Shown: in pieces, positions 24,997 to 33,578 of the stretch
Layout: every line of letters starts with the position of its first letter
Numbering within the stretch: the first letter of the stretch is position 1
Assembly (NCBI RefSeq): GCF_003260275.1
Contig: NZ_QJHB01000011.1
Span: 1-64,000, forward strand
Reading direction: 5' to 3'
Length of the DNA stretch: 64,000 nucleotides
Source: Homoserinimonas sp. OAct 916
GTDB taxonomy: Bacteria > Actinomycetota > Actinomycetes > Actinomycetales > Microbacteriaceae
Program-made: the position numbers and the translations under genes
Notes under the pieces: generated by a model
Database searches by the model: none
The model's input: only the letters and a program-made list of their open reading frames with translations
What the model was told of the DNA's origin: nothing

Positions 24997-26622
24997 ATGG
25001 AGAACACGAGCCGACCACTATCCCATTTTGACGAAACGGCCCACCCCTTGTCCTCGGACGCGGCGGGGGGTGCGTCGGCGGCAACCGATGCGGCCACTGC
25101 GATCCGGCGACGGATGGTCGCCGAGCCTGCATCCGAGGCACCCGAGCACGGTGACGACGAGTTTCGAGTCGATCTCGAACGGGTGCGGTTCTCGCCCTAT
25201 TTCTCCCGACTCTCTGCCGTCACCCAAGTCATCCCCCAGGCGGGCTCGGGCACCACCGTGCACAACCGGCTCACCCATTCGCTCAAGGTAACCGCCGTCG
25301 CCCGATCAATCGCCATCGGACTCGCCAACGCCGACGAGCCCACGCGTCGCACCATCGCGGCTCTCGGCGGCTGCGAACCAGTCGTCGTGCAGGCTGCGGC
25401 GAGCGCCCACGACCTCGGGCATCCGCCATTCGGCCACCTCGGCGAGCAGGTTCTCGACCGGCTCTCCCGCGATCGGCTCGGGCTCACCGACGGGTTCGAA
25501 GGCAATGCGCAGACGTTCCGAATCCTCACCGCACTCGACGCGTCCGATCCCACGGGTCGAGGCCTGAACCCCACGGCGGCGGTACGCGCGGCGGTGCTCA
25601 AGTACCCGTGGACCAAGGGTGAGTGGCGTTCCGACTCCCCCGGGCCGGCCGACGAATTGCCACGGGGTGTCGGCACCGATCGCCGATTGGGAGCCTGGAA
25701 GTATTCCGCGTACCTTCTGGGAGCAGTCGAGATGGCCGGGGTGCTGGAGGCGTATCCGGCGATCAGACCCAATATGCAGACAGTGGAATGTTCGGTCATG
25801 GACATCGCAGATGACATTGCATATTCGGTGCACGACCTGGATGACTTCTACCGGGCCGGCATTCTGGAGCACACCACCGTTTCTGCCGAACTCACGAACT
25901 GGCTCGAGAACCAGCGCAAACTGGCGGCGCTCGAGCAGACAGAGCTGGAATCCTCCATCCGCACCCCAGGCTATTCACTCGAGCTGACCTGGCGCCGCGT
26001 GCGGGAGAAGGACGGCTGGATCGCAGACGAGGGTGCTTTTCGTGACTCGGTCCTTCGTGTGCAAGACGGCCTCGTCGAAGGGCTCCTGGCGGTTCCCTAC
26101 GACGGTGGGTTCGAGGCCGATCGCGCAGTCGCCGCATTTACCCAGCACTGGATCAACCGGCTCAAGTCGTCGATCGGAGTTGAGGCGAACCCCGACATCC
26201 GCAGCAGCCACGTGCAATTGACCCCGGACGCCTGGCATGACGTCGTCGTGCTGAAGTTCGTGCATTCCCGTTTCGTGCTCGACCGCCCCGAGCTTCGGAT
26301 CTACCAGCGGGGCCAGGCCAAGGTGTTGGAATCGCTGGTCGATGGTTTTCACGAGTGGTTGATCGACCCGAATGACGCCCCGGTGATGCCGCGCCGACTC
26401 ACGGACTCGGTGGAGGCGACGACCCAGTCATATTTCGAGTTGCGTGAGGATTCACCACAACTTCTGCCCGCCGGAATCAACGACCCAGCACTGATCGATC
26501 TGGGGCGGGGCCGCGCGCTGATCGATTACATTGCATCTTTCACCGACGCGCAGGCGATGTCGGCCGCCGCCCTGTTGAGCGGAACCTCTGAACGTCTCTG
26601 GGAAACCGGCCGGAGTCTCTGA
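24997..26622 (+). CDS. dgt: dGTPase-family deoxynucleotide triphosphohydrolase
   Basis: HD-domain protein of 541 residues that removes triphosphate from dNTPs such as dGTP. Metal-binding elements are HNRLTHSLKV (about 89-98), AHDLGHPPFGH (about 137-147), DIADDIAYSVHDLDD near 270 and GFEGNAQTFRI. The length fits the long dgt class, with an N-terminal extension of about 55 residues rich in Ala/Glu. The start ATG at 24997 follows a weak GGGATGG. It is convergent with the lipoate ligase gene, 15 bp apart. Confidence 0.92.
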   Translation: MENTSRPLSHFDETAHPLSSDAAGGASAATDAATAIRRRMVAEPASEAPEHGDDEFRVDLERVRFSPYFSRLSAVTQVIPQAGSGTTVHNRLTHSLKVTAVARSIAIGLANADEPTRRTIAALGGCEPVVVQAAASAHDLGHPPFGHLGEQVLDRLSRDRLGLTDGFEGNAQTFRILTALDASDPTGRGLNPTAAVRAAVLKYPWTKGEWRSDSPGPADELPRGVGTDRRLGAWKYSAYLLGAVEMAGVLEAYPAIRPNMQTVECSVMDIADDIAYSVHDLDDFYRAGILEHTTVSAELTNWLENQRKLAALEQTELESSIRTPGYSLELTWRRVREKDGWIADEGAFRDSVLRVQDGLVEGLLAVPYDGGFEADRAVAAFTQHWINRLKSSIGVEANPDIRSSHVQLTPDAWHDVVVLKFVHSRFVLDRPELRIYQRGQAKVLESLVDGFHEWLIDPNDAPVMPRRLTDSVEATTQSYFELREDSPQLLPAGINDPALIDLGRGRALIDYIASFTDAQAMSAAALLSGTSERLWETGRSL

Positions 26623-26637
26623 GGTCTTACCCCGAAC

Positions 26638-27687
26638 TCAGGGGACGCGCTGCAGCCACTCGGTTGTGCTGAATTTCGTGCGCACCAGTTCCTCAGCCTT
26701 CGAAAGTTCTTCCGGCGTGATCTCTCCCGTCCCCGCCCCGTACAGCCGCGTGAACGTCGCTTTGAGCTCGTCTATGATCTCCACTCGGGACAGCCCGGTC
26801 TGGCTGCGCAGCGGGTCAACCCGTTTGGCCGCAGATTTGGTGCCCTTGTCGCTCATCTTTTCACGCCCGATGCGCAACACCTTGACCATCTTTTCGCCAT
26901 CCATGTCGTAACTCATGGTGGCGTGGTGCAGAACGGCGCCACTGCCAAGCCGTTTCTGCGCAGCCCCACCGATCTTGCCGGCGGCGGAGGTGATGTCGTT
27001 CAGCGGCTGGTAGAAGGCGTCGATGCCGAGCGATTTGAGCGCGGTGATCACCCACTCGTCGAGAAACGCGTAGGAGTCAGCGAACGACATCCCACGCACG
27101 AGGTCGCTCGGCACGTAGATCGAATAGGTGATGATCGAGCCGGCCTCCATGAACATGGCGCCGCCGCCTGAGATGCGGCGCACCACGTCGAACCCGTACT
27201 TCTTCGCGTTCTCCAGGTCGACCTCGTTCTTGACCGACTGAAAACTGCCGAGCACCACGGCCGACTCGTTCCATTCCCATACGCGCAGGGTGGGGCCGCG
27301 ACGGCCCTCGCCGACCTCGATCGACATCACCTCATCGAGCGCCAGGTGCATCTGCGGCGGGAGGGGCCCGGAGTGGATGATCGTCCAGTCGTAATCGGTG
27401 AAACTGGTGGCCTGAGACAGGGCTCGGCGAATGGCGATGGCGACCGACTCTGCGGTGAATCCGAGGAGCACGGCGTCAGCTGGCAGCGCTTCCTTGATGG
27501 CGGCGACGATCGTGGCCGCGTCGCTGGATGCCGGGAGCCCGTTGACGGCTTGGTCGATTGCGCCGAGCGCCTCATCCGGTTCGAGAAAGAAGTCGCCGGC
27601 GAGTCGGAACCCCGTGATCAGCGAATCGGCCACCTCGAGGTCTACGACGACGAGTTTGCCGCCCGGAACCTTGTACTCTCCGTGCAT
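26638..27687 (-). CDS. Lipoate-protein ligase with N-terminal accessory domain
   Basis: LplA-family protein of 349 residues that attaches lipoate to E2/GcvH domains. Residues 1-90 (MHGEYKVPGGKLVVVDL at the start) resemble the small accessory domain found C-terminal in E. coli LplA, here fused at the N-terminus. The catalytic domain shows VVLGSFQSVKNEVD, RRISGGGAMF (the RRxxGGG lipoyl-AMP loop) and GKIGGAAQKR with the catalytic lysine. It is complete. It is the last gene before the 27.7-kb repeat and the amine-oxidation module. Confidence 0.88.
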   Translation of the reverse strand: MHGEYKVPGGKLVVVDLEVADSLITGFRLAGDFFLEPDEALGAIDQAVNGLPASSDAATIVAAIKEALPADAVLLGFTAESVAIAIRRALSQATSFTDYDWTIIHSGPLPPQMHLALDEVMSIEVGEGRRGPTLRVWEWNESAVVLGSFQSVKNEVDLENAKKYGFDVVRRISGGGAMFMEAGSIITYSIYVPSDLVRGMSFADSYAFLDEWVITALKSLGIDAFYQPLNDITSAAGKIGGAAQKRLGSGAVLHHATMSYDMDGEKMVKVLRIGREKMSDKGTKSAAKRVDPLRSQTGLSRVEIIDELKATFTRLYGAGTGEITPEELSKAEELVRTKFSTTEWLQRVP

Positions 27688-27735
27688 GCGATGCTCCTCC
27701 CGCGCGGGTCGGCTACCGCCGACCGTGGGGTTCCA

Positions 27736-27795
27736 GCTTAACTGGCGGGGCTCAAGCTTTACCGGCGGGGCTCAGCCGGTTGACTCGCTCGGTCA
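27736..27795. repeat. Direct repeat, left copy
   Basis: Positions 27764-27795 are identical over 32 bp to 35130-35161, in the same orientation. A 19-bp unit at 27736-27754 is identical to 35122-35140, so the left copy contains two tandem variants of the unit. The sequence includes GGTTGAC-N7-GTCAACC, a perfect hairpin. The flanking bases read in frame on the minus strand resemble the last residues of the hydrolase at 35.1 kb (LTERVNRLSPA). Confidence 0.85.
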
Positions 27796-27880
27796 ACCCG
27801 TCCGCCAGGTCAAAATCAACGATTCCCCTACTCCCGGCCGCTGGAGCGCCTGACCGCGTTGCGTCGCCCTTCGGCCATCG

Positions 27881-29113
27881 TCACATTCGCGCGCGCTCGA
27901 GTGCGGCTGCGGCCCGGTACCCCGACGCGACCGCGCCGGACATTGATTGTGCAAGGCCGGTGTGCTCACCGGCGAAAGCGACACGCCCAGCTGTCCTCGT
28001 GAACACATCGACGTCTTCAGCACTCCACTGCAATGACGGCGCGCTATAGGCGCCGCCGGCCCACGGGTCGTCCGCCCAGGTCGAAAGCAGAACCTCGCCC
28101 TCGATCTCGAGCTCGGGCCGAAGCTGCTGCAGTGCGCGCACCCAGCGATCGGGCCCGTCGGTGACCGCAAGCGCACTGAGCGCCAACGGGCCGCCGGCGA
28201 AGCACGACAATGCAGGAACCCGAGCGACGCCGTCCACCGACAGCGAGCGCCAGGACCACCAGGTGTGATCCGGATTCTGCACGGCGGGATCGTCATCGAC
28301 CCTGCCCAGTGGAACCCCGAGTTTCGCGGCGACAGCCATGAAACGGTGATCGAGGGCGCGCTGCTGGTCCTCCGGGAGGCTGAAGCCGATAGAGAGATCG
28401 CGCAGGTTCGGAAGCGGCACCGACACAACCGCCTCATCAGCCTGAAGTCGCGTGCCGTCGCGCAGGGTGACCTCGATTCCCGAGCCGGACTGGTCGATCC
28501 CACTGACCGGATGCTCGAGCCGCACATTCGGGTCGAGCCGCCGCGCGATCTCAAGGGATAACGCTTGGTTGCCAGCAAGAAAGCGTCCTCCGTCTTCGAT
28601 GTAGCCTCCCACCGCAGCCGACTCATGGAGCAGCACCGCTTCGGCACTCACTTTGGCGGGATCGGCGGCCACAGAGGTACTCGTCCTGCGAAAGACCGCA
28701 TCATGTTCGTAGTTGGCACCCAACGCCTCGGCGAAAGCCGCCGCTAAGGATATGTTCGTCTGTCCAGCGGCAATCATGTGAGCGAGCGTGTCCTTCACCT
28801 GCTGCGACGTTGCCGTCAACTCCTCGAATGAAATGATTTTCCCATTCAACGTGCGCCGCCCATAGCGAACGTTGTGGGTCAGAATCGGAACTCCCAGCTC
28901 TGCGGATATCTGGCGGATCGCGAACTCGGCCGGGAAGATGTATTCCCCACCGCGCTCGGTGATCTGGCCGTTATCGAGAAATTGCGACCAGGTGCGACCG
29001 CCGACACGATTGCGCGCTTCGAGCACGATGATGTCGTGCCCCGCCTTGTGCAGCTCCCAAGCCGCCGTGAGGCCGGACAAACCGGCGCCGATGACGATGA
29101 TCTGCACGTCCAC
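27881..29113 (-). CDS. Flavin monoamine oxidase-family protein
   Basis: FAD amine oxidase of about 410 residues. The N-terminal dinucleotide fold IVIGAGLSGLTAAWELHKAG is followed by EARNRVGGRT (arginine pair typical of MAO/polyamine oxidase). The C-terminal FAD contact is GRVAFAGEHTG near the end, followed by GAVASGYRAA. The GTG at 29113 (VDVQIIVIG) with GAAGAGAAAG upstream is preferred over an extension to 29158. It is the last gene of the PotABCD-like transport operon, so it likely oxidises the imported amine to an aldehyde with release of ammonia and hydrogen peroxide. Confidence 0.85.
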   Translation of the reverse strand: MDVQIIVIGAGLSGLTAAWELHKAGHDIIVLEARNRVGGRTWSQFLDNGQITERGGEYIFPAEFAIRQISAELGVPILTHNVRYGRRTLNGKIISFEELTATSQQVKDTLAHMIAAGQTNISLAAAFAEALGANYEHDAVFRRTSTSVAADPAKVSAEAVLLHESAAVGGYIEDGGRFLAGNQALSLEIARRLDPNVRLEHPVSGIDQSGSGIEVTLRDGTRLQADEAVVSVPLPNLRDLSIGFSLPEDQQRALDHRFMAVAAKLGVPLGRVDDDPAVQNPDHTWWSWRSLSVDGVARVPALSCFAGGPLALSALAVTDGPDRWVRALQQLRPELEIEGEVLLSTWADDPWAGGAYSAPSLQWSAEDVDVFTRTAGRVAFAGEHTGLAQSMSGAVASGYRAAAALERARM

Positions 29114-29181
29114 GTTCTTTCTCTTCTGCTGCGAGAATGTTGGCCGGACTGAGCGCATTCAGCGGAGAAGATTGAATCGGT

Positions 29182-30246
29182 TCAAGCGGGCAGGAGTTTT
29201 GCGTCCTGTGGGTGCCAGGCGACTCTGACGTGATCGCCGATGTGGGTGTCCACCGCGCGCTCCGCGGGCACATGCGCCACCGCCCCGCCGATCGCTGTGT
29301 TGACCGTGTACTTCATGCCAGACCCGACGAAGACTATGTCCTCGATCTCCCCGATCACCCAGTTGGTGAGATCTTCGGGGAGGGTTGATCCAGCCTCATC
29401 GGAGATCGAGAGCTTCTCTGGACGCACGAGCAGCGCTGCGGGGCCGTCACGCACGGTGCCGCTGCCCCAATACTCTTTGCCGCCCGCGTGAAAGCGTCCG
29501 TCCGTCATTGACCCCTCGAACACGCTGGACTCTCCGATGAACTTACCGACGAACAGGGTGTTCGGTTCGTCGTAGAGTTCTTTCCCCGTGCCGATCTGTT
29601 CGATGCGCCCCTCGTTGAAGACGGCGATACGGTCCGACAGAGTGAGCGCCTCCTCCTGGTCGTGCGTGACGTAGATGAACGTGCTGCCGAGTTCGCGGTG
29701 GATGCGTCGAAGTTCCATCTGCAGCCATTCGCGCAGCTTCTTGTCGAGGGCTCCGAGGGGCTCGTCCATGAGCAGGATCGGCGGCCGATAGACGATCGCG
29801 CGGGCCAGCGCGACTCGCTGTTGCTGTCCACCGGAAAGCTGCGCAGGGTACCGACTTGCATATTTTTCGAGGCGAACCATCTTGAGCACATCGCGTACCG
29901 CCTCGGCACGCTTGGCGGCCGTGAACTTACGCTGTTTGAGCGGATACGCGACGTTGTCAGTCACTGTCATGTGGGGGAACAGGGCATAGTGCTGAAACAC
30001 AACGCCGAGGTTGCGCTCGTGCGCGGGCATCTTTTCCAGGGGTGCGCCGTTGAGAAGCATGCTGCCAGCAGTTGGTTCGACGAACCCTGCGATGAGGTTC
30101 AAGGTCGTTGTCTTGCCAGACCCGGAGGGTCCGAGGAAGGTGAGGAACTCACCGGGCAAGATACTCAGGTCGATGTTGTCGACGGCGATCGAGTCATCGT
30201 AGGACTTGGAGAGCCCTTGAAGGTCGAGAATTGCCTCTTTCGTCAC
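29182..30246 (-). CDS. PotA-like ABC transporter ATPase
   Basis: ATP-binding subunit of 354 residues. Walker A is GPSGSGKTT, the Q-loop is VFQHYALFPH, the signature is LSGGQQQR, Walker B is ILLMDEPLGALD, and the switch is VTHDQEEAL. A C-terminal TOBE-like regulatory domain begins around residue 240 (VRPEKLSISDE). The GTG at 30246 with AGAGAGGAA upstream is preferred over 30285. It energises import through the two permeases encoded immediately upstream. Polyamine-type specificity is inferred from the PotABCD-like organisation and the adjacent oxidases. Confidence 0.92.
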   Translation of the reverse strand: MTKEAILDLQGLSKSYDDSIAVDNIDLSILPGEFLTFLGPSGSGKTTTLNLIAGFVEPTAGSMLLNGAPLEKMPAHERNLGVVFQHYALFPHMTVTDNVAYPLKQRKFTAAKRAEAVRDVLKMVRLEKYASRYPAQLSGGQQQRVALARAIVYRPPILLMDEPLGALDKKLREWLQMELRRIHRELGSTFIYVTHDQEEALTLSDRIAVFNEGRIEQIGTGKELYDEPNTLFVGKFIGESSVFEGSMTDGRFHAGGKEYWGSGTVRDGPAALLVRPEKLSISDEAGSTLPEDLTNWVIGEIEDIVFVGSGMKYTVNTAIGGAVAHVPAERAVDTHIGDHVRVAWHPQDAKLLPA

Positions 30247-30294
30247 AGTGGTTCCTCTCTGAGATTCAGTGTGCGGTGCATGCATCCGGCCATA

Positions 30295-31113
30295 TCAAAC
30301 GGACGTGCGGCCGCGAGATCGGCGGGTGAGCGGAACAACGACGAATTGGTAGAGGCCGAACGCGAGCAACACCGCGCCGAGCACGAGTGCGGCGGCGGCG
30401 GCAATCGTCGGATCGGTGGTGCGGGTGACGCTCGTATACATCATCATCGGCAGTGTTTGCAGGGCAGGGCTGACCATGAACTGAGCAACGATGACTTCGT
30501 CAAAACTTGTAACGAACGCGAAGACGACGCCGGCCAAGATCCCCGGGAGGATGAGTGGCACCGTCACGGTGACAAATGTCGTCAGTCTTCCCGCTCCGAG
30601 ACTGGCCGCAGCGAGTTCCAGACTCCGGTCGTATCCGGATAATGATGCGTTGACCGCGATCACCACGAGTGGCAGAGCCAAGGTGACATGCACCAGCACA
30701 AACCCGAAGATGGTTCCCACAAGGTCGGTCTTCAAGAAGAATGTGTAGATTCCGGCGCCGGCGATGATCGGCGGGATGATCAACGGGGTCAACATGATGG
30801 CCTGAACGGTTCCCGAGAGTCGGCTTTTTGACCTATTGATCGCGAGTGCGGTGATAGTGCCGAGTGTTGCCGCAATGATGGCGACCAGCGTCCCGATGAT
30901 TGCCGAGTTTCGGAGCGCATCCGTCCACTGGGGGTTCGTGAAGAATGATTCATACCATCTGGTCGACCAGGCCCGCGGCGGAAACTGAAAACTCGCGTCG
31001 TCGGTGAACGAGAGCGGAAACACGATGAACATCGGGGCAATCAGCCAGACCGCAATGAAGGCGGTGATGATTCCCAACACCACCTTCGTGCCGGGCCGCA
31101 CCTCGCTGTTCAT
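30295..31113 (-). CDS. PotC-like ABC transporter permease
   Basis: Inner-membrane permease of 272 residues with six transmembrane helices. It carries the EAA-type coupling loop ELAAASLGAGRLTTFVTVTVPLILPGI near residue 180. The ATG at 31113 overlaps the stop of the preceding permease (ATGA), which identifies the start; the open frame continues upstream but only as an out-of-frame shadow of that gene. Confidence 0.9.
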   Translation of the reverse strand: MNSEVRPGTKVVLGIITAFIAVWLIAPMFIVFPLSFTDDASFQFPPRAWSTRWYESFFTNPQWTDALRNSAIIGTLVAIIAATLGTITALAINRSKSRLSGTVQAIMLTPLIIPPIIAGAGIYTFFLKTDLVGTIFGFVLVHVTLALPLVVIAVNASLSGYDRSLELAAASLGAGRLTTFVTVTVPLILPGILAGVVFAFVTSFDEVIVAQFMVSPALQTLPMMMYTSVTRTTDPTIAAAAALVLGAVLLAFGLYQFVVVPLTRRSRGRTSV

Positions 31114-32054
31114 GCTTTGCTCCCCCCCACCATGTCTTGAACCGAGCCTCCGGTTTTCTTGCCGACGTAGCCCGTGATCCCGAGGATGACGAGCGTGACG
31201 AACAAGAGCACGAATCCGATCACCGCGCCGTGCCCCCACTGTGCGAGCCCCTGCACCTGGCCTTGGATCAGCGTGGACAGGAATGCCTCCCGTGATCCGC
31301 CCAGCATGGCAGGAGTGATGTAAAAGCCCAACGCCATGACGAAACACAGCAGGGCCCCCGAGGCGACGCCGGGCAGGGAGAGCGGGAGGTAGATCGAAAC
31401 AAACGCTTTCGAGGGCCTGGCGCCGAGACTGCGTGCGGCTGTGAGAAGACGCGTGTCGATCTTGGACATCGTCGCATAGATCGGCAGAACCACGAACGGC
31501 AGAAGAACCTGGGCCATGCCGATGAGAACCGCGGTCGGTGTGCGAATGAGCCCGAGCGACTGGACGCCGAAGAGTTTCATGAACTCGCCGATCGGACCCG
31601 AGTCCTGCAACAGGATCACCCACGCAAACGTGCGAACCACCATGCTGGTCCAGAACGGCACGAGCACAATGAGAAAGAGCAGGCCGCGCGTACGTGGCGT
31701 GACGATTGTCAGGAAGAATGAGAACGGAAATGCGAACAGCACGCAGATCACGGTCACCCAGAAGCTGATGATGAGCGTGCGCCAGAGCACATCGACGTTG
31801 ACCTGCTCCCCGAAGAACCACTGGAAGTTCTGAAGGCCCACCTGTGGGTCGGTGAACGCGCCAACGAGAATTGTGAGCATCGGATAGAAGTAGAAGATCC
31901 CGAGAACGATGAACGACGGCAGCAGAATGAGAAGCAGGTTTCTCGTGCCGTTGCCGCGGGATTTCTTACGCTGCGAATTCGGCTTCGCCGAGCCACTTTT
32001 GATCGCCTGGGTGGACAACGCGGAGAATTGTGTCGTGTCGGGTGCGTTTGCCAT
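31110..32054 (-). CDS. PotB-like ABC transporter permease
   Basis: Permease of 314 residues: a hydrophilic basic N-terminus of about 35 residues, then six transmembrane helices. The coupling loop is LTAARSLGARPSKAFVSIYLPLSLPGV near residue 210. It pairs with the next permease through an ATGA overlap and probably forms the heterodimeric channel. Confidence 0.9.
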   Translation of the reverse strand: MANAPDTTQFSALSTQAIKSGSAKPNSQRKKSRGNGTRNLLLILLPSFIVLGIFYFYPMLTILVGAFTDPQVGLQNFQWFFGEQVNVDVLWRTLIISFWVTVICVLFAFPFSFFLTIVTPRTRGLLFLIVLVPFWTSMVVRTFAWVILLQDSGPIGEFMKLFGVQSLGLIRTPTAVLIGMAQVLLPFVVLPIYATMSKIDTRLLTAARSLGARPSKAFVSIYLPLSLPGVASGALLCFVMALGFYITPAMLGGSREAFLSTLIQGQVQGLAQWGHGAVIGFVLLFVTLVILGITGYVGKKTGGSVQDMVGGSKA

Positions 32055-32125
32055 GCCTTGACCACCATTCGATTGACAGAAAAGAATTAGCGGGGGTGCC
32101 CGACGTCAGGCACCCCCTGTCTCAA

Positions 32126-33250
32126 CTAACCTCCCGCAACCACGGAGCTCCAGCGGTCCTGCAGTGCGGATACCGCGGCTTCGTCCTTCCAGAAGTCGAG
32201 CTGCACCGGAACCGCCGTTGCAGCGCGCTCGGGTGTTGTCGTGATGTACTTCTTCGTGAGGTCGTCGATGTTCGGTTTGGCATTCTTGTTCACCGGAGAG
32301 TATCCGGAGAGCTCGGTCCACTTCGCCTGTTGCTCAGCACCCATCGCGTAGTTGATCGCGTAGTAGGCGATCTCCGATTTTGGAGTGCCCTTGATGATGG
32401 CGAACTGATCAACGATCGAGATCCAGTTGTCCCAGGTCGGGGTGAGCTTGGTGCCGTTCTTCTCTGCCGCCAGCGCACGGCCGTTCCACACGGCGCCCAG
32501 CTTCGCCTCACCCGACTCAAGCATCTGTTGCGCCTGCGCCCCGGTCGTGTAGAAAGCGATATTGTTCTTGATCTTTTCGATCTGGTCAATACCTTTGTTA
32601 GCCCAGTCGGCTGTGTACGGCGTCTTTGGATCCCAGCCCGCCGCTATCGAACCCGCCTGAACCGTTGCGCTGTCGATGACACCATCACCGCTGTAGATTG
32701 CGCGCGTGCCCGGAAACTTTGCAACGTCAAAGAAGTCGGCCCAGGTCACAGGTCCGTTCGCGCCGAACTCGCCGGTGTCGTAGACCTGAACGATCGCATA
32801 CGGAATCGAGGGAACTCCGCACTCGGTACCGCCGAGGAGCCCGTCGGGGACCTGCGAGGTGTCGATCTTCGCCATGTCCAGCTTTTCGAACAGCACACCG
32901 CAGTTCCTCGCCACAGTGTCAGCGACGGCCGAGACGAAGTCCCACTGGTAGTTCTTGGACTGTACCTGCGCCGTGATCTTCGCGAGGGTCTGCGGTGAGT
33001 CCTGGTTGATCGTCACCCCCGAGGCCTCCGCGAAAGGGGTGAAGAATGCCTTCATCTGCGCATCCTGGGTTGTTCCGCCATCCGCCGCGTACGTGACGGT
33101 TTGACCTTTGAGGATGCCGTCTGCAACTTGGCCGGCAACCGGGTTCGTGACTGGCGGGATCGGTTCGGTCGACGCGCCTTGACTACAACCCGTCAGGACC
33201 AACGCACCCACCGAAAGAAGTGTCACCGACGTCCACAATGTTTTCTTCAC
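32126..33250 (-). CDS. PotD-like substrate-binding lipoprotein
   Basis: Extracellular solute-binding lipoprotein of 374 residues. The signal peptide carries lipobox LTGC near residue 21. The mature part has the spermidine/putrescine-binding-protein layout (YAADGG, FAEASGV, W.NKGIDQIEKI, INYAMGAEQQAKW). The GTG at 33250 is set by AAGGAG eight bases upstream; a longer frame to 33295 has no such signal. It is the first gene of the transport and oxidation operon, captures the ligand outside the cell, and faces a divergent FAD oxidoreductase. The exact ligand is not determinable. Confidence 0.88.
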   Translation of the reverse strand: MKKTLWTSVTLLSVGALVLTGCSQGASTEPIPPVTNPVAGQVADGILKGQTVTYAADGGTTQDAQMKAFFTPFAEASGVTINQDSPQTLAKITAQVQSKNYQWDFVSAVADTVARNCGVLFEKLDMAKIDTSQVPDGLLGGTECGVPSIPYAIVQVYDTGEFGANGPVTWADFFDVAKFPGTRAIYSGDGVIDSATVQAGSIAAGWDPKTPYTADWANKGIDQIEKIKNNIAFYTTGAQAQQMLESGEAKLGAVWNGRALAAEKNGTKLTPTWDNWISIVDQFAIIKGTPKSEIAYYAINYAMGAEQQAKWTELSGYSPVNKNAKPNIDDLTKKYITTTPERAATAVPVQLDFWKDEAAVSALQDRWSSVVAGG

Positions 33251-33578
33251 GGAGAACTCCTTCGTTTTTCCTACTGTGAACGTCTCGAGCTTCACAGGAA
33301 TGCCGAGTGCTTTTGGCTAGAACCTACTCCCGATACAGCCTGCCGCCAAGATATTTTTCGGGGCGATAACCTCCGGTAGTGAAGCGCAGTGAACGACAGG
33401 GAAGGACCCTTCCCGAACGAATTCGTGTGCCGTAGATTCTTAATGTCCGGGCCGATTGTGTTGCTTCACTTCAGCTTTCACGGGGGCTTGACCGGTGGGA
33501 AGTTTGGCGTGATGCACACAATTGGAGCCGACGATCCTTCTCCGTTCATACTGTCCTGATTCGAAGGAGCGTTTGTAC
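33251..33578. promoter_or_regulatory. Divergent promoter region of the amine module
   Basis: This 328-bp gap without a gene separates the transporter operon from the FAD oxidoreductase. It holds a perfect inverted repeat GGGAAGG-AC-CCTTCCC at 33399-33414 and a distant pair AGTGAAGC (33378-33385) and GCTTCACT (33463-33470). Both sit centrally, where a shared repressor could act on both promoters. No regulator gene is encoded in the module. Confidence 0.45.

Noticed and set aside
31114-31821. N-terminal extension of the PotC-like permease
   Set aside because: It lies inside the PotB-like gene; the ATGA overlap and ribosome site mark the start at 31113.
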